A stretch of 64,000 nt of DNA, taken from contig CM024183.1 of assembly GCA_013433145.1 (NCBI GenBank), positions 2,508,501-2,572,500 on the forward strand. The letters are read 5' to 3'. The position numbers and the translations under genes are program-made. This document shows, in pieces, positions 37,401 to 51,000 of this stretch (positions within the stretch are counted from its first letter, which is position 1; the number at the start of each line of letters is the position of its first letter). The notes below the pieces were generated by a model. That model was not told the origin of the DNA and searched no databases. It worked only from the letters and a program-made list of their open reading frames with translations. The DNA is from Ascaris suum. Taxonomy: Eukaryota; Nematoda; Chromadorea; Rhabditida; Ascarididae.

Positions 37401-40251
37401 GAATTTCCTATATTATACTCTCACTGCGATTGACGCATTCAATTAACGTATTTCTGCCCTAAAGTAATCTGATATACTATGAACATTCGTGGTTATCTCA
37501 GCTTGGTGAAGAAGTCTTCATGAGTGCCATAGCACACATAAATCGTTAATACACTGATGAATGGCTACAGCATTCAAAAGAATAATCTCAGTGAATATAT
37601 AAGGAAACCTGCTTCCAAACACTATAAGCATTTATGGTTCAGTTTAGCTTATCTTATTTCTATAAATCACAATTGATTCTCTTATCTGCCACCTTCTAAG
37701 CCAAATATATCGCAACCAAACTGGGCAGTAATGTAGCTATAATTACCAACAAAAAATGGATAGGAGGCGTCAGATCAAACGAAAACATGTGCCGGAAATT
37801 TTCGAACAACCATAACTCATAGTTCAGATGCCTCAACAGAAACACATTTGAAAATAGCCAAAAAAATGCACTATATCGTTGGGAAAGGTTGGGAAAGCGG
37901 AAATGGAGGGCGCTAGAGAACATCTTGCAGTTTTTCCTTTATTATCACTCTGACGGTGATAACAATTCTAGTGGGAAAATTACGCAAATAGGTTGCAGAT
38001 GGAATCCCACATCATGGCTCAACTCTTTTGCCTTTCGCGGTTATCACAGAACCATTTCGTTAACAAGGGGTTCGGTTAACAACGAAGAAACTCAGGTCGA
38101 TTCGTTGCCAAATTCCTTAGCCAGGATTTCCCTTTAAAGTCGTTTATTTAGGCAGTTATACTTCTAAAAAGATGTCACTGAGAGTAAAAAAAACGGTGGA
38201 CATGAATTTTTATAGAAGTTTGGTCGGAAGAATCTTAATAAAATAGCACTTAAAATTGGAAAACACAAAGTATTCATCGGTTGAATTACCTACGTGAAAG
38301 CCGCACGAGGCAAAAACTCCCACTTCCCTATCCTCCTCTATGGAGAATAATTTTGGAAATACATTCAACTATGGAAACAACCGACTTCGAGGACGATTCG
38401 TCTGGTATCTTCTCTTGATTCCCGTCATTCGTGTTGGCATCCCAAGAAGCATTTCGCGTACACACATCGACGGTGTGCATGACGGCGAGAAAATAGTCCT
38501 TAGAATATCATCATCCTGGAAGCATTTCAGAATCCATCCCGATCCCATTTCGTAAATTCAATAACATAGCCCACGATCATACTGCCCCCGATTTCCATCT
38601 AACCTTAATATAAAATCGATAAGAATATTGGGAGATATGATGGCCGCTTCTAGGATGAACAATTTATGGGAACCTTTAACACCCACAAGAACTCAGCTGT
38701 TAAAGCGGACTACGTTGATCTACTTCGCATATAGCTAAAGCTCTCCTATTTCTTCAGGAAATAAATAAAGGTAAGTACTCTGTAGAACTTTTGTTCGTCG
38801 TTATGCCAAAAAAGTGTTGGTGATAAGAGGAGACATCCTCGATCCGGCAATAACTCGGCACCATCCGATGGTGCTGCAAGCCGTTCGTGCACCAGAAAAC
38901 AGTGCGTTTGTAGATTTCTTTCTGTCGAGGCGTGGAATTCAAGAAGCAATCGTTGTATGTGAAATGCACGCGACAATGGACCTTTCACTGCCTAAATAAA
39001 TCCTCAATTATTCCAGTAATAATCACTCATATTTGTTATTAATATATGAAGGCAGTAATTTCACACCAGTATACCGTGCTACTGAAAAAACCCCAGGGAT
39101 ATTGGGTTAATGCCAACGACTCCAAAACGATAGACGACACTAATAAATAGCTAAAGAAGCAATCGTTGGATCATTTAACGAGAATATAGCAAGCCACCTG
39201 CACAAATTTATTGAGTCCTTGAACACAGAGGGTGGCCCCACTCACTGCAATTTCTTATATAATCAAACTGTAGGATATAAAAGAAAACAACATAGTCGAA
39301 GAAAATAGTCAAACCAAGAATCAAAAATCGTCTCCCTGGACTACTTTCCCTCTGCAAACTTGACTATTGCTAGCGTAAGCGTACTAGTGCGTAGCAATAC
39401 AAAGACGAACAAAGCAAAGACTGAAAAAATGAACTTGACTAACAAGCATTGACGATAGATTGTAAATATTCCATGGCTCCACCTTTCCTCGTACAATTAT
39501 TTGTTGTAGATATACAGATGGCTTTAAATAAAGCCACTCAGGTGCACGCTCATCTAAAATCAAAATAAAGTGATACAATTCAAAAAAGGAACATGAATTA
39601 CAAGCAGGTATATGCCAGCTCATATTGATAAGAAAAAGATAAGAACTGATTCAATTAGTCCAAACTGATAGCCTATCGAAGAAATAACCTAGATTAAGCG
39701 GACTGAACAAATTCCGGTTTAGGCGAACAATTCCTTGCCTCTATTTCAGTGAAAGTAAGTTCCAGTTAGAGCTTTGAGTAGCCTTTGCTCGCCTCACGAC
39801 CTCCACATCAATTCGCATTCTGTGAAGTGAATGAATTATTTAGAACCTCCATCATCATAGCGTTAGAAAAACTTAATATTGCATAAACCTTAAAAAAGCG
39901 AAGCTACGAAACTAGTATAAGATGAAATAAGCCATTTGAGTGGAATTACAGATCAATTTGAAGGCTTAACAAATAATGTGTAGGTTGGAGGTGGTCAATA
40001 TCACAAAGGTATTTTCAACCAAAACTAAAGCAAATTGAACAACCTTTCTCGACAAAATGCTTCTCGTTCCAATGAACGTCCATCGGACTACTCGCCGGTA
40101 ATTTGAATCGAATTGCCGCCGGATAGGAAAGCAAAACGATCGTTATGATAGAAATCGATAGACATGCTCCAGGATGTGCTGAGCATAACCTTAACAAAGG
40201 GAACTTATTGAAAAAGAGATAAAGGTATGAGATCATCTCATCGATTTTCAT
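19417..40251 (-). CDS. scp-1: SCAP, SREBP cleavage-activating protein (26 exons)
   Basis: ER sterol sensor that escorts SREBP to the Golgi. Exons: 40251-40044, 39553-39444, 38991-38779, 38515-38386, 37388-37253, 36743-36686, 35851-35643, 34655-34458, 33540-33440, 32982-32861, 31828-31731, 31183-31036, 30281-30109, 29815-29694, 28477-28330, 27821-27753, 26745-26625, 24981-24810, 24035-23915, 23225-23148, 22379-22260, 21822-21733, 21158-21091, 20473-20314, 19878-19762, 19536-19417. The phases all match, giving about 1,136 residues (human about 1,279). Landmarks: TM1 about 30-50; luminal loop 1 with GPLSRAF and ELLPDRGCLLLSP; sterol-sensing domain about 266-445 (LYIYFSVSKI, MVKSKWGLSLAAVVTV, FVPEIQEFCTFAF, LFVDFY); TM7 about 530; loop 7 (WWPVLFAEYNLSLSG); TM8 about 680; WD40 repeats about 749-1097 (GKVFVWDAKTG, QFTLQGHNAP, FWDLENG, IWDKFSG, FWDLNY). 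Exon 8 has a one-base frameshift near 34531. Least certain: the ATG, exon 15 donor, exon 16, exon 17 donor and exon 26. Confidence 0.96.
26822..26863. repeat. 16-bp perfect inverted repeat in a SCAP intron
   Basis: Arms 26822-26837 and 26848-26863 are perfect reverse complements with a 10-base loop. It lies 77 bases upstream, in transcript sense, of the first WD40 exon (26745-26625), so a hairpin would form in the intron near its acceptor. Confidence 0.9.
34397..34410 (+). repeat. C-run in a SCAP intron
   Basis: About fourteen C in a row (approximate ends) in the intron just after SCAP exon 34655-34458. A similar shorter C-run lies near 36346-36357 and a G-run near 35127-35139, also in SCAP introns. 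Confidence 0.8.
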
Positions 40252-42046
40252 AATATTTGCGACAATTATTTAAATTATGAGTAGGTTTCCACTCATCGTT
40301 TCATTATAAATGAGAGGATACTATGTGTGCCCTTCGATCCACAATCGTAACATATTCCACAGATCACTTAAATTTTCTCTTATATGATTCACATCAATGA
40401 GAAAAAAATTCAACAAAAAAAGGCAGTGTTTTACCAAACAAAAAAAAAAAGAAGTTAGTAAAATAAGGGATAAACATTCATTAGCGCAAATTTCGCATTA
40501 AAGACAAACGGCCGCAAAATGCTTTGCAAAACGGATTTTAAATGAAATATATTTGAAAGCCTCATTTGTACGATGAACGCAAAAAAAAATGCAAGAAAAG
40601 AATAGGATAATGCGGACAATGGCACCATAATAAACCCTGAACTCGAGATTCCGGTGTGAAGAAAGACGAACAGAGGGGCAGGGGAAGAGGATCTTGGATT
40701 CAGGTCCGAGAGGATTGAACAAGGAGCATAGAAGGGCGCAAAATTTTAACGATACTGGCCCGTAAATAATGCATCACATTGAGGCGATGATTGTATTTTC
40801 CAGTTGTCAAACGCAGCCTCAACTAAAAGAGCCTATGAACACTCGAGAACTCAATGAAACTTTTCATGTGAGATAGCTGAATGAAGATTTACACTTAATC
40901 CGCATGCATTAAAAAGAGATTCTCTTCAGCACCGCCTACCCCTTTTCAAATGATATCAAGCAAGGTGAGAAGGAGCGATGGAACTTCACCTGCTATAAAT
41001 GAAGCGGTAAAACTTACCTGCCATAATTATAATACGCATGTGCAACGCGATCCTTGATAGACTGCCTTTTTTGTGGCACATGTCGTAGATTCATCGAAAA
41101 CACACCGCCACACCTTCCTATAGTTGGCCACCTGTGCCACCAATATTCCACCCTAACAATTATCACGCCATATCACCAATGCCAATAATATAAAGATCAA
41201 AATATTGCCGCCGCTTCTTATCTATCAGGAATGCTGATCGCTTTATGATCAATTACGAGTATTAAAGCACAATACCAAACATTTATCACTGATAATGAAC
41301 TGATAAATTATTTTTGCTATTTTGTGCATTTCAACTTTTTACCCTCTCGCTGAAGGAGTGAACGATGCAAGGGTACAGAATTACCCGTAACTTCAAAAGA
41401 TCCTTTATATTACCCGTAACTTCAAAAGTAGGTTGTATTGCTGTCCGATGACAAGCACGATCAAGCGGAGTCAGATATCCTCATCAAAGTACCACATTAT
41501 TCTAGAATTTGCAAAAAGTCATCACTATTTTGCAATTAAAAAAAAAGCATGGAACATGCGTTCAAAATAAATATTCAAAGAAACAGCAAATACGCATGTA
41601 ACCGTAAACAGACGACGCACTTGTGCATTTAAACTGCCGTTCTTCGCTCCGAAAAAAATCCTAGAGATCATGAGGAATGGAAGCACACGGGGATGCAGAC
41701 ATGAATGCGCGAAAATAACACAGCCATGATTATAGTTACCACCGCCTGCCGAGCAGGGAATACAGCAACCATATCGCATTGCTCTATCGCCGCTCGAAAT
41801 AAGACAAATCGCCGGTCATAACCACATGATTCGCGGGCAATTCCAAAATCAAACAAGATGGAAAGCAAATGAACCGAGCATATCAGTTCCATTTGCTGAC
41901 TTCCTTTCAATTTAGGGGAGTGTGGCTGTGGCGTCGAGCACAGTGCAATCTTCGTAAAAGAGAAAACAGGTTCGAATGGAATCCCATAGAAACCTTTAAC
42001 GAAATGTGAATCGAACTGAGCTCTATGATATCACAAAGATTTCAAT
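40252..42046. other. Upstream region of SCAP, no gene recognised
   Basis: Should contain the SCAP promoter and 5' UTR. No clear spliced-leader acceptor is seen directly before the proposed ATG (40251-40249), so a noncoding first exon could lie here. Minus-strand frames at 41525-41910 are open and hydrophobic but unrecognised. Confidence 0.4.
41380..41428. repeat. 20-bp direct repeat, period 29
   Basis: The 20 bases at 41380-41399 (attacccgtaacttcaaaag) recur exactly at 41409-41428. Two copies only. Confidence 0.85.
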
Positions 42047-42800
42047 TCAATTAGGCTGCTCATAATTAGGCTCGAAAGGCGCATGAAATGCTCTTTTAAA
42101 GGCTGCCTTAGTGAAGCACCGTTGAACTTCCTCAATTACCTGGTTGTCCTTTTTCACATATGCCGATCCAACTAGAATGTAGCACTCCAAAATTGGACGA
42201 GAACAAGCAACGAAAGCTTCCTCTATGTCAGCTAAGGTAGGCACTCATATAAACAACTAAATCTTTCATCGCATCATTCGTAAAAAGGTCGAGAAATTTA
42301 CATATAAGGCAATGCATTTTTGGTGGACATATTAATCCGCTATAACCATGACCATTCTTCTTATGAAGGAAGTTCTTGATGCAACGCTTTGTAATTAAAC
42401 TGGGGCTCAGCAACAGGTCTGCATACCTTCACGTCATCGGCATTATGCTTATAATCGCTTAGCAAATTCTTTGGAAGGTCATTCACATAAAGCGGGAAGT
42501 CAACTAGGTCCCAGAATACTACCCTGTGTCCCCACTGTCCTTAGCACAGGATGAAGGTACGAAAACGATTCCCGACTTTCACCTTGAAAGTTCGCCCGCA
42601 AAAAAAGAATTCGACCAGGCCAGGTCACCCACACTTGCCTGGAAACGGTTATTGAGAGCTTCACAGGTATGATGTCATAAGATACTTAAGCGCACGTAAA
42701 CCTTCCTGTTGAGGAAGCCGTGCTGATTATCGCCAAGGATGTTAGAAAGGTTGAGGTGATACAAAGTGATTTTTCTAGCCTACCGTGGTTTACCTAAGAA
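42047..42800 (-). mobile_element. Degenerate non-LTR retrotransposon, reverse transcriptase fragment
   Basis: On the minus strand, pieces of a LINE (CR1/L3-like) reverse transcriptase appear in the correct order but in more than one frame. They are GDNQHGFLNRK near 42746-42702, TQGSILGP near 42532-42504, then YVNDLPKNLLSDYK with the catalytic box as NADD (42489-42421), the thumb-like segment NDAMKDLVVYMS (about 42280-42230) and CSRPILECY..YVKKDNQVIEEVQRCFTK (about 42205-42090). Stop codons and frame changes between the pieces, plus an apparent deletion between the last two, mark it as a dead 3' fragment. The endonuclease and 5' half are not seen, and the ends are approximate. The family was assigned from remembered motifs. 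Confidence 0.75.
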
Positions 42801-45011
42801 GGTTTACATTCAAGTATATCACCTTTCAAGACAACTCGTAAACAAACAAGCCGGCTACTTCATCAACGAATCAGGTGCGACACCAAACAATCGTCCACCC
42901 AAGAGACCACAATAATCTACCTATTTTCTCTTCCTGCAATCCGCCAGAACTGACTCGAATTCTCCCCAATTCGAGCTCTATTCCCAGCAATTACATCAAA
43001 CTGCTATAAATGTGGATGGATGTGATAAGGAACGGTGGCGACTTTCGTTTGCATAAGCGAAGCACAATTTTCACGACTCTATCTTTTGATCCGTAGGCAA
43101 CTGAAGGACGTGATATAGAATTATCTTATAACTGCCAGCTGACAATACCCATTTTCAAGACCGACTGAAGCCAATCACTTAAGGCAGCACTGAAAATTTG
43201 AAATATGATTAGCTATGCGAAAACCGCGTCGACACCTCTGATGTTTAGACAGGGGAAGGGGGGGGGGGGCGGACGGGAGCAGGAATGGGCACATTTGCAC
43301 GCAGGGACGAACATGCGAGTAATCAGCGTCTCGGCGATGTCACATCAATACATATGGTAATGGTTCCTTCCTGTAATCCTTGCGTCGCCGCTTGTTTAGT
43401 ATAACCATAGGCGTCCGCGAAGGCCTCTCTCCTTGTGTACATTGCGGGAGCAGACCTCGTGGCGGACGTTTTGTTTGCAGAGATCGCATTAAATCCAAGG
43501 CACCATTATCTCAACTACCAATCAGCGCTTCAAGATTGAAGCACCCACAATGATGCTCTTCAGAGAAGTTGCACTGGATAACATCGCTCCCCATCTGCTC
43601 CTCTTACTGAGTATCGACATTCTTATCACCGTAAAAACTCCTTCAGAATCTGTTTCCTTACTTCTACAGAAAAAAAAAACCTCTTTTCTACTCTTACGAT
43701 GTTTCGTCTCTGAATCGTTACAACTACCATGACCAATGACCATCCTTCCTGGTAGCAATGTTGGACATTTAACGCAGTCAACCGTAATATGCTGAAAACG
43801 ACCACTTCTTCATGGAAGTCGTTTTAATAACAAATCGAGTCTAATTTCATCAGTTAGAACGCGAATTGTCACTGCCTCATAAAACAGCAATATATAAATG
43901 GAATAAGAAAAAAATATTGAAAGAAAGGTGCAATAAAATTACATTAAAATAGAGGGCATAAAAATTATAAGACCAGAATTTCATCGATCAAACATTCACA
44001 TGATCCGCGGAGAGTCAATCCGCCGCATTTAATATGCAAAAATGCTGTCTCCATAATCAATAATCACATCTAACATCACCATTTGTTCAACCGCTTCTAC
44101 ATTAAAGTCAAAAAGAAAGTTTTCAATATAACGTCATAAGAGAAGTAATATTTGAAAGATATTCGTTGAAATGAAGAAAATACCTGACAGCATAGCTGGC
44201 AAGAAAATGGTATCCTTCGAAGGTAATAGTATATATCTATCCATTCCAAACTAATAAAAATGAGACATGAAATTCACAACAACATCCACATCGTAGTAGT
44301 AAAGCAAGAAGAAATTCCACATAATGTAAGAACAAAGAAAAGAGAACAGGGAGTATTGAACAGTAATTCGAAATTAATTGGAATACTTTAACCTCAATAA
44401 TGAATTAACTAATCAGCTGAAGACATCAAACAACTTGATGCTTTGAAATATGTGACGGTTTCGTTCCCCCGAATATGCGTCTAGAAATTCGCTACGAAAC
44501 AGCAAAAGAGAAGAGATATAACACAAAAGGAAATCGTTATGAGACTGCAGTCTGAACACTTGTTGAGAGGAATTAGAGTTAAATATTAACTATAAAATCC
44601 GTAAAAAGATATATTAAATCTCCCAAATAAAAGCAAAAACATAAAACATAAAACCATTAGCACAACATAAATGCGGCAACATAAACGTATGAATGGAAAC
44701 GCGAATAGAAGATTAATTCGCGAGAAAATGTTCCATAGAAACCTCAATATGAAGTCTTGATATATGCAAAAAAAAAATCATCCACAATAAATCACCCACT
44801 TTTACATGGCATGTTATGGATTCATTTAATTAATAATTAAAAGTTCAATTGCCCCCTTCTCCTTCCCCTCCCCCTAGGCCGTACACACTCATACTGAGAT
44901 TTAAATTCAATCAACGTTTCCATTCATAACATACTCCCACCTCTTCCCTATCCAATTAAACGGCAGTCTCAGCTCGTACTGACCTTATAGTATCGACACT
45001 TCCTGAGAGTT
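42801..45011. other. Intergenic region downstream of the F-box gene A
   Basis: No supported exon. It holds a G-run near 43257-43269 and AT-rich DNA. The stretch around 43400-43560 is GC-richer with short open frames on both strands and might be a further decayed part of the retrotransposon, but no motif was recognised. Confidence 0.4.
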
Positions 45012-48000
45012 TCAGTCGAATCGATTGTCTCCGATCCAGTCATCACAGCTTTCACTGTCTCTGTGACAATCCTCAGAATAATAGCTACTGATAGAGCTGT
45101 CGTTGCTGGAGTCTCGGTCACCATGTGTCCACAGCGCCGTTTTCAGGGGGGCGAATAGACGGCGCAATTCGTTCATATGCTAAAACCCAACTGCCATCAA
45201 ACATTTCAACGCCTCATAGAAAAACAGTGATAGAAGCAAAACGTCGAGAAAAGTGCGCTCAAGCTTAGCAAATCAGCTCAAAAGAACATTTTAAATGATT
45301 GTGTCGCGCAACTTGGTGGTGAATAAAGAAACCATCAAACTTTTTCAAAGAAGAAAAAAGGAATTGCTCGATCGAATAACAAAGTAAATTAGGGTAAAAT
45401 TTGCAAAACAACAAATATGCTAATGAAACTGGTAAATTAGGATGAAGAGTTCACAAAGTGCAGAAAACAAAAGCAAAGAAAATTGCTGAACAGTCATCTA
45501 GAAATTCCGATGAGAAAGAAATATGGTAATGGCACTTTGAGGTAAATTACGAAAATGCAAAAAAGAATAAAATTTCCGCTTCTATATTAGTGCACAAAGA
45601 AGGATATATTTATCAATAGGATCGGAGGTGGGATATTGCAAATGAGAAGCGATTCGATTGCTTTTATGTCGTGCATTCTTTATTCTTTTGTAACTGACTC
45701 TCCCTCAGTCTTTCTCCCTTAGCTTCCCTCCGTCTAGTTTGCGACATCGGAACGCAGAGCGCGGAGAATGCTGTCTGTCTTGCTCGCAATTCTTTCAAAG
45801 AGTTGAGGAAGCTGTAGAGCCGCCTTAGAATTTCTATCCGCTAGTATTCGCAATCTCATTCGCTCACAACAACGCACTACAACAAAAAATGATCCACTTG
45901 AAGATGATAACAACCTTTCCCCTTTTGCCCCTCACCCTCGGGCTTATTTACTTCTGTGAATGTCCGACGCTTCCAAAAGGAAAACAGAAGCCCGTTTTCG
46001 GCCCTCCCATCCCTCCACTCCACAACTGGCCGTCTTCGTGCTGTTCCTTTCCTAAACCTTTGCTTTTTGCTGCAGTTCACATAAGTACATTCTGGGAACA
46101 ACTTTCACCTCAAAAGTCTCGAGCTGTGTGGGCCTCAGGGAAGGGGGTGCCCTTGTCAAGGCTCGGATCCTGCGCGAAGAATGTTGTAATCTGACGTTTG
46201 GAACTTTGAAGTTCTCTATTACTCTTGTTACTGCCACCACTTCTGCAAGTGCCACTTTGTTACCTCTACTATAATCCTCTCTCTTAATATCACCATCCTT
46301 CTCCCATTTTCCTGCCACTCAAAGGCAAACTAAGACAATTCAGTAATAGCTATCCATAGACGGCTAAGAGAAATGAAAGAAACAGCCAACGTGTCGGGGA
46401 TGTTTGACCGAATAATGGTCAGCGATTTTGAAAGTGTTGCAGCAGTTGGCGAGAACAATATCGATTCACTAACAGGTGATCAACTGAACGTCTCATGCCA
46501 ATAACTACATCTGCATTCGTTTAGAGAAGGCTTTCACACGGACACGTTTTAAAGAAATCCTTCTATATTACGAAAACATTCACGTAATTTGAATCGTTCG
46601 ATGAAAACGAGCAAAGGAAATAGAACCGAGAAGAAAACCTTATGGACGGTAAAAAGTTGAAGACAGCCAACCGTGTTACAAGGTTTCATTGGCTCACTGC
46701 TTTCTTACTAGTTCACTTATCAACCGTGATATCAGTGGTTATACAATCTGCATTCATTATCAAAACAACGTTTATCGCTGTTATCACTAAGGTTGGTAAT
46801 AGAATGCCGAATACATTAAGATACGTTTTTCGAGACGCAGAACTGCCAATTGAGGCTTATTGCTGCATATATCTCTAATCGAGTTCGGATTTTCTGTAGC
46901 ACTTAGTTAAGGATACTCAAAGACCTCCGGACGCCATTTGGAAGGTGAGATGCCATCCAAGCTTCGACCCCCAGGTGGAGATGCACCTTTACCTAACGTC
47001 TGAGGCTTGTGAACAGAACAGTGCCCTCCACCAGCCTGAAAGGCTCCTGAAATTGGTGACATATTCCCTCGCGCCCAAAAGCGCCGGAGCTCCGGGCCTC
47101 AACTTTACTTCACGTCTTTCGCCACAAGCTATCTTCGTCGACTGTTATAAAATGCAGCCAACCTGAGGATCTGCAGCGTGGATTGTGAATGTCTTGTGTG
47201 AAAAACGATTTTCGGAATCGCCTGCGAAAGTGATGGAGTCTCTGTCCACCTGCCCGGAGATGTACTCGCTCTTAAAAACAACAACTTGAAAAATAAACTG
47301 TTTCACATATACCACAATGACAATATCCCTTTCCTTCATATTCTTGGCTGAAGAAGTAATTGCATTGTATTGCAATAAATTGCAATAAATTGTCTTAATG
47401 GAAGTTGTACATTGCATTAATGTAAATTGCATTCTCTGAATAAATTAATGTAACTGCAATAAATTGCATTCTCTCTTAATGGAAGTCGACAGATAAAATT
47501 CAGAAATATTATATACTAATATTTTAATCGACTAGAATTTGATGGAAATAACCGCTGCTCCAATAAAATTCTCTTTTAAAATATGCTGTGAGACTGACGA
47601 TGCTCTTAGCTATGGTCGAGACCGCAAAATATATCCTTCTAATCCACAGTCCACCACAAATGAGAGTCCAGACACTGCTTTTTCTTCCAGACACCCGTAA
47701 AGAGACAACCTCAGACATTCTCAGACAGAAAAACAAAAAAATTTAAGTTTTTTTCTTCGTGAATCATCCAGCACTCACAAGTACTGCTAGGTCAGAGCAT
47801 TCTCTGAAGAGTGTCTTGGGCAATTGACTCACCAAAATTTTCGATCGCGTCTTCGCCAAACATGCCATCAGAAAATTATCCGACTTCGGAAACACCAGTT
47901 TCGATTCACTCCATACGATCAGCTCTTCGGACAGCTCAATATCACTTGGTAGCTTAATCGGTCCGGTGATCGCGTCCTTAAAATAATAAGCGATCTCCTT

Positions 48001-51000
48001 CCTAAGTAACACTTATTCCCCTTTAATGCTCACAATGCAGGTCAGATGTCGTTAATTTTATAACGCAATTTTTAATGTCTTGATAGTAATATCATAGATG
48101 AGAAATAAAAAGTTGCAGTGACCAGTCACAAAACTCAAAACTATTTTTTGAACTCTAGAAGAATATGCCGAGCCGAGCCTGTGCATAGAAAGCGTCGTTT
48201 TTTCACTCAAACTCAAAACCAACCTGAACTCCCTCATCCCCAAAAACATATCGCTCAAAAAGAAGGTCTTCCCAATCTGAAAGGATTCCCTCATCTTCAA
48301 ACAACCTAATAACGCTCCAAAGATTGAATGATTCAGAAGGCACGGGAAATGGTCATTCCTCTCCCGAATTTGTGAACCCACTCTACGCTCTAATGTAACA
48401 CTACGAATTTTGTAAGCAGGTCAACATTCACCAATAAACAAATATACATTCATCTACAACGAAAAGAAGTTGCCTCTATGGTAATCGCTGTCAATCTCAA
48501 TCCCACTACGACACAGATTTCAGAATCTGAGTTGCAGGGGAAAATACGGAACTCGGTCAGGAGTCCTTGAGTGATTTTTATAAACTGAGGCAGTTTTCAA
48601 ACACTTCCAGGGTTTTAAATGTTGCTATCATTTGATTAATAAGAAAAAGAAACGACTATATCCCGTTAAAAAATCTTTAAAAAGCATCTCAGTCGGTTAA
48701 CGATCGCCATTTATCCCATAATATCGGCAACACAACGAAAAAAGGAAGTTAAAATGTAACCATGATAGCTTTCTCAAGTGAATGAATCGTAATTGCGGAC
48801 ACATCAGGAATTACTGATTCGAGTCCCTCTCGTACGATAAACGGTAGGCTTCGATCTGTCAACAGGACCGGTTTCCTGTAACTACGAAGTTTTTAATAAT
48901 GAGTAAAAACCTTAATATCATATAAACTGGAGAAAACATGACCCGGATTTCTAAGATTTTACTCCCTCTCCCCTCCCTCCCTCTCACTTTTAGCGCTTCA
49001 TTTAAAACAGCTGAGAACCAAGAATTTCGAAGTCTCGAATATGACGAGAATGCGATGAGCTGCTTTTACTTCAATACTACGTAGAGTTTGCAAGCCCCGT
49101 GCTTTTGTCGTAGATTATAAAGTTAAAAAACAACTAGATTACTCAAAGAATACAAACCTTATAGAATAACTCTGAAACATTACAGCACTAAGAAAAGAAT
49201 AAGAAAAATTGAGAAGATATTTGTCGCCAACAAAAAAAAACCTTTTTGTCTATTCGAAATTTTTTACGAGATGAAATTGTCACAGCATATGGAAACTCAT
49301 ACTTTGCAAAATATCACTCTATTAAGATAAATAAAATCATTGTAAAGGGTGGTGAAAGGTAAACGGAAAATTTTCCTTCAAAAGTAACCAAAAAGAGAAT
49401 ATGAACCAACAAATCGTTTTTGCGAGCATAAGAGCGATTCCCACCCAAGAAAAATTCTCTTCCAAACACACATATCGAACGTTTAATTGCAACTTATGCC
49501 AATATCGAAAACACACATCTAATCTCCTTGATGCTATTCCCATTGTGCCTAAATTGTACCATTTTTTACTTATATCATTTCATAAAACTAAACGAATAGA
49601 ACAACCATCTTTTCCATCATCATGATTTTGTATCCAAATGTATCCTATCGTCCTGAATGGAAACTTCTCAAGGTTAGAAATTTTCCAGGGCTTTCAAAGA
49701 GTGGAGACAACATGGAGGTATTTTTGTTATCAAAACCTGGAAGTGAAAGACAAGCGCATAGAAGATTTGAGACAAATGTGGGATTGCGATTTTCTTAGAT
49801 TTTAAGATGGAAAGAATGGGTTCATCGAAGGTGATTGTAATGAGACGACATTACATTTTCTTCTGAAAGTCCAGATTTGATATTTTCAAGTGTGATAGTC
49901 TTTTCCGGGGGTGAGAATCACAAGGTAATCCCTGACGATCACGGATACTCCTCTTCGAGAGGTAGTAACCATTGATAGCAAAACCTTTTAAAGGACTGTA
50001 TTGGCTGCAAGGAATACAGTACATTTGTATGGCTCTTTTAATTATACAAAAAATAGGTATGTACTTTTTGGCGCATTCCGAGTCCAGCATAATTACCAGC
50101 TTGCTTAGCTTATATCCGCACGCTTCTACCACTCGGTCCGTGATAATCCCCTCGTCAACAGTGACGTCCTGAAAAATTCAAAATACATCATTTCTATGAT
50201 GTAGATGATGTCGTAAACTGTCATGCACAACATAACACTACTCCACATTTCTTATAATGAGCGTGGATGCTTCAATGCGAGAAAAAGATCACCATTCAAC
50301 GTAAGTGGGTAAATGTTCAAGCGAAATAGTGAAATTCGGCATCAAAAATCGAAAAATCAGATTAGTTTTTGCTCTGTTTATCAATTGATAGAAGCATGCA
50401 AATAAAATTACTAGTAATATGCCCTCACAATGCGCCATATAGAATACGAATGTAAATTAACGTATTTCACTCTCCCACAATGGGGTTATACAATCCTGAA
50501 TCGACCACTTCGAACTTTCACATAGGCAAATGCTCAATCCAGCGACATGGGTAAACGAAACAGATATGATGGAACGGTCGCAATTCTTCATTTATCTTCT
50601 CTTTGAATGACGAACAAGCAAAATGAATCACAAAATTTCAGGTGGTGGTCAGCTAAGCTATGCGTCACTAATTTTGCAGCTTCGATAAAATTTTATGTAG
50701 TTTAACGGACTCCGAAATTTGAAATGTTAGTTTTTGTTGACATTTCTCTGCATAAAACATTATATTATAGGAGTGAGTTTGTTATTATGCATGAGATCGA
50801 GCTTTAAACCGACACCATAAAAACTTACTGAAGGCTATCGATTGTGGCAAATCAAATACTCTATCGGGAATCCTATCCACTGATCCATCCCCCTCCTCGC
50901 ATCCAAAATTAACATATTCTACCCATCCATCATTACTTTTTACTAATTATTCAAACAATCGTTTATAAAAAACGCCATTAAAACGGAGTTATCGCAGCAG

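Noticed and set aside
45889..46194. Plus-strand frame with a signal-peptide-like start (MIHLKMITTFPLLPLTLGLI)
   Set aside because: The rest is proline-rich with no recognised domain, the opposite strand is also open, and it would lie inside an intron of gene A. Not enough support.
46373..46477. Plus-strand ATG exon candidate of 35 codons ending at a GT donor, followed by a hydrophobic frame at 46642-46878
   Set aside because: No family match, no clear splice partner, and the reverse frame is also open. Could be a nested gene but cannot be supported.
47532..47585. Short minus-strand terminal exon for gene A (HILKENFIGAAVISIKF then stop)
   Set aside because: It fits in phase after 47833, but the acidic exon at 45179-45012, homologous to gene B's last exon, is a better 3' end. 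It might be an alternative ending.
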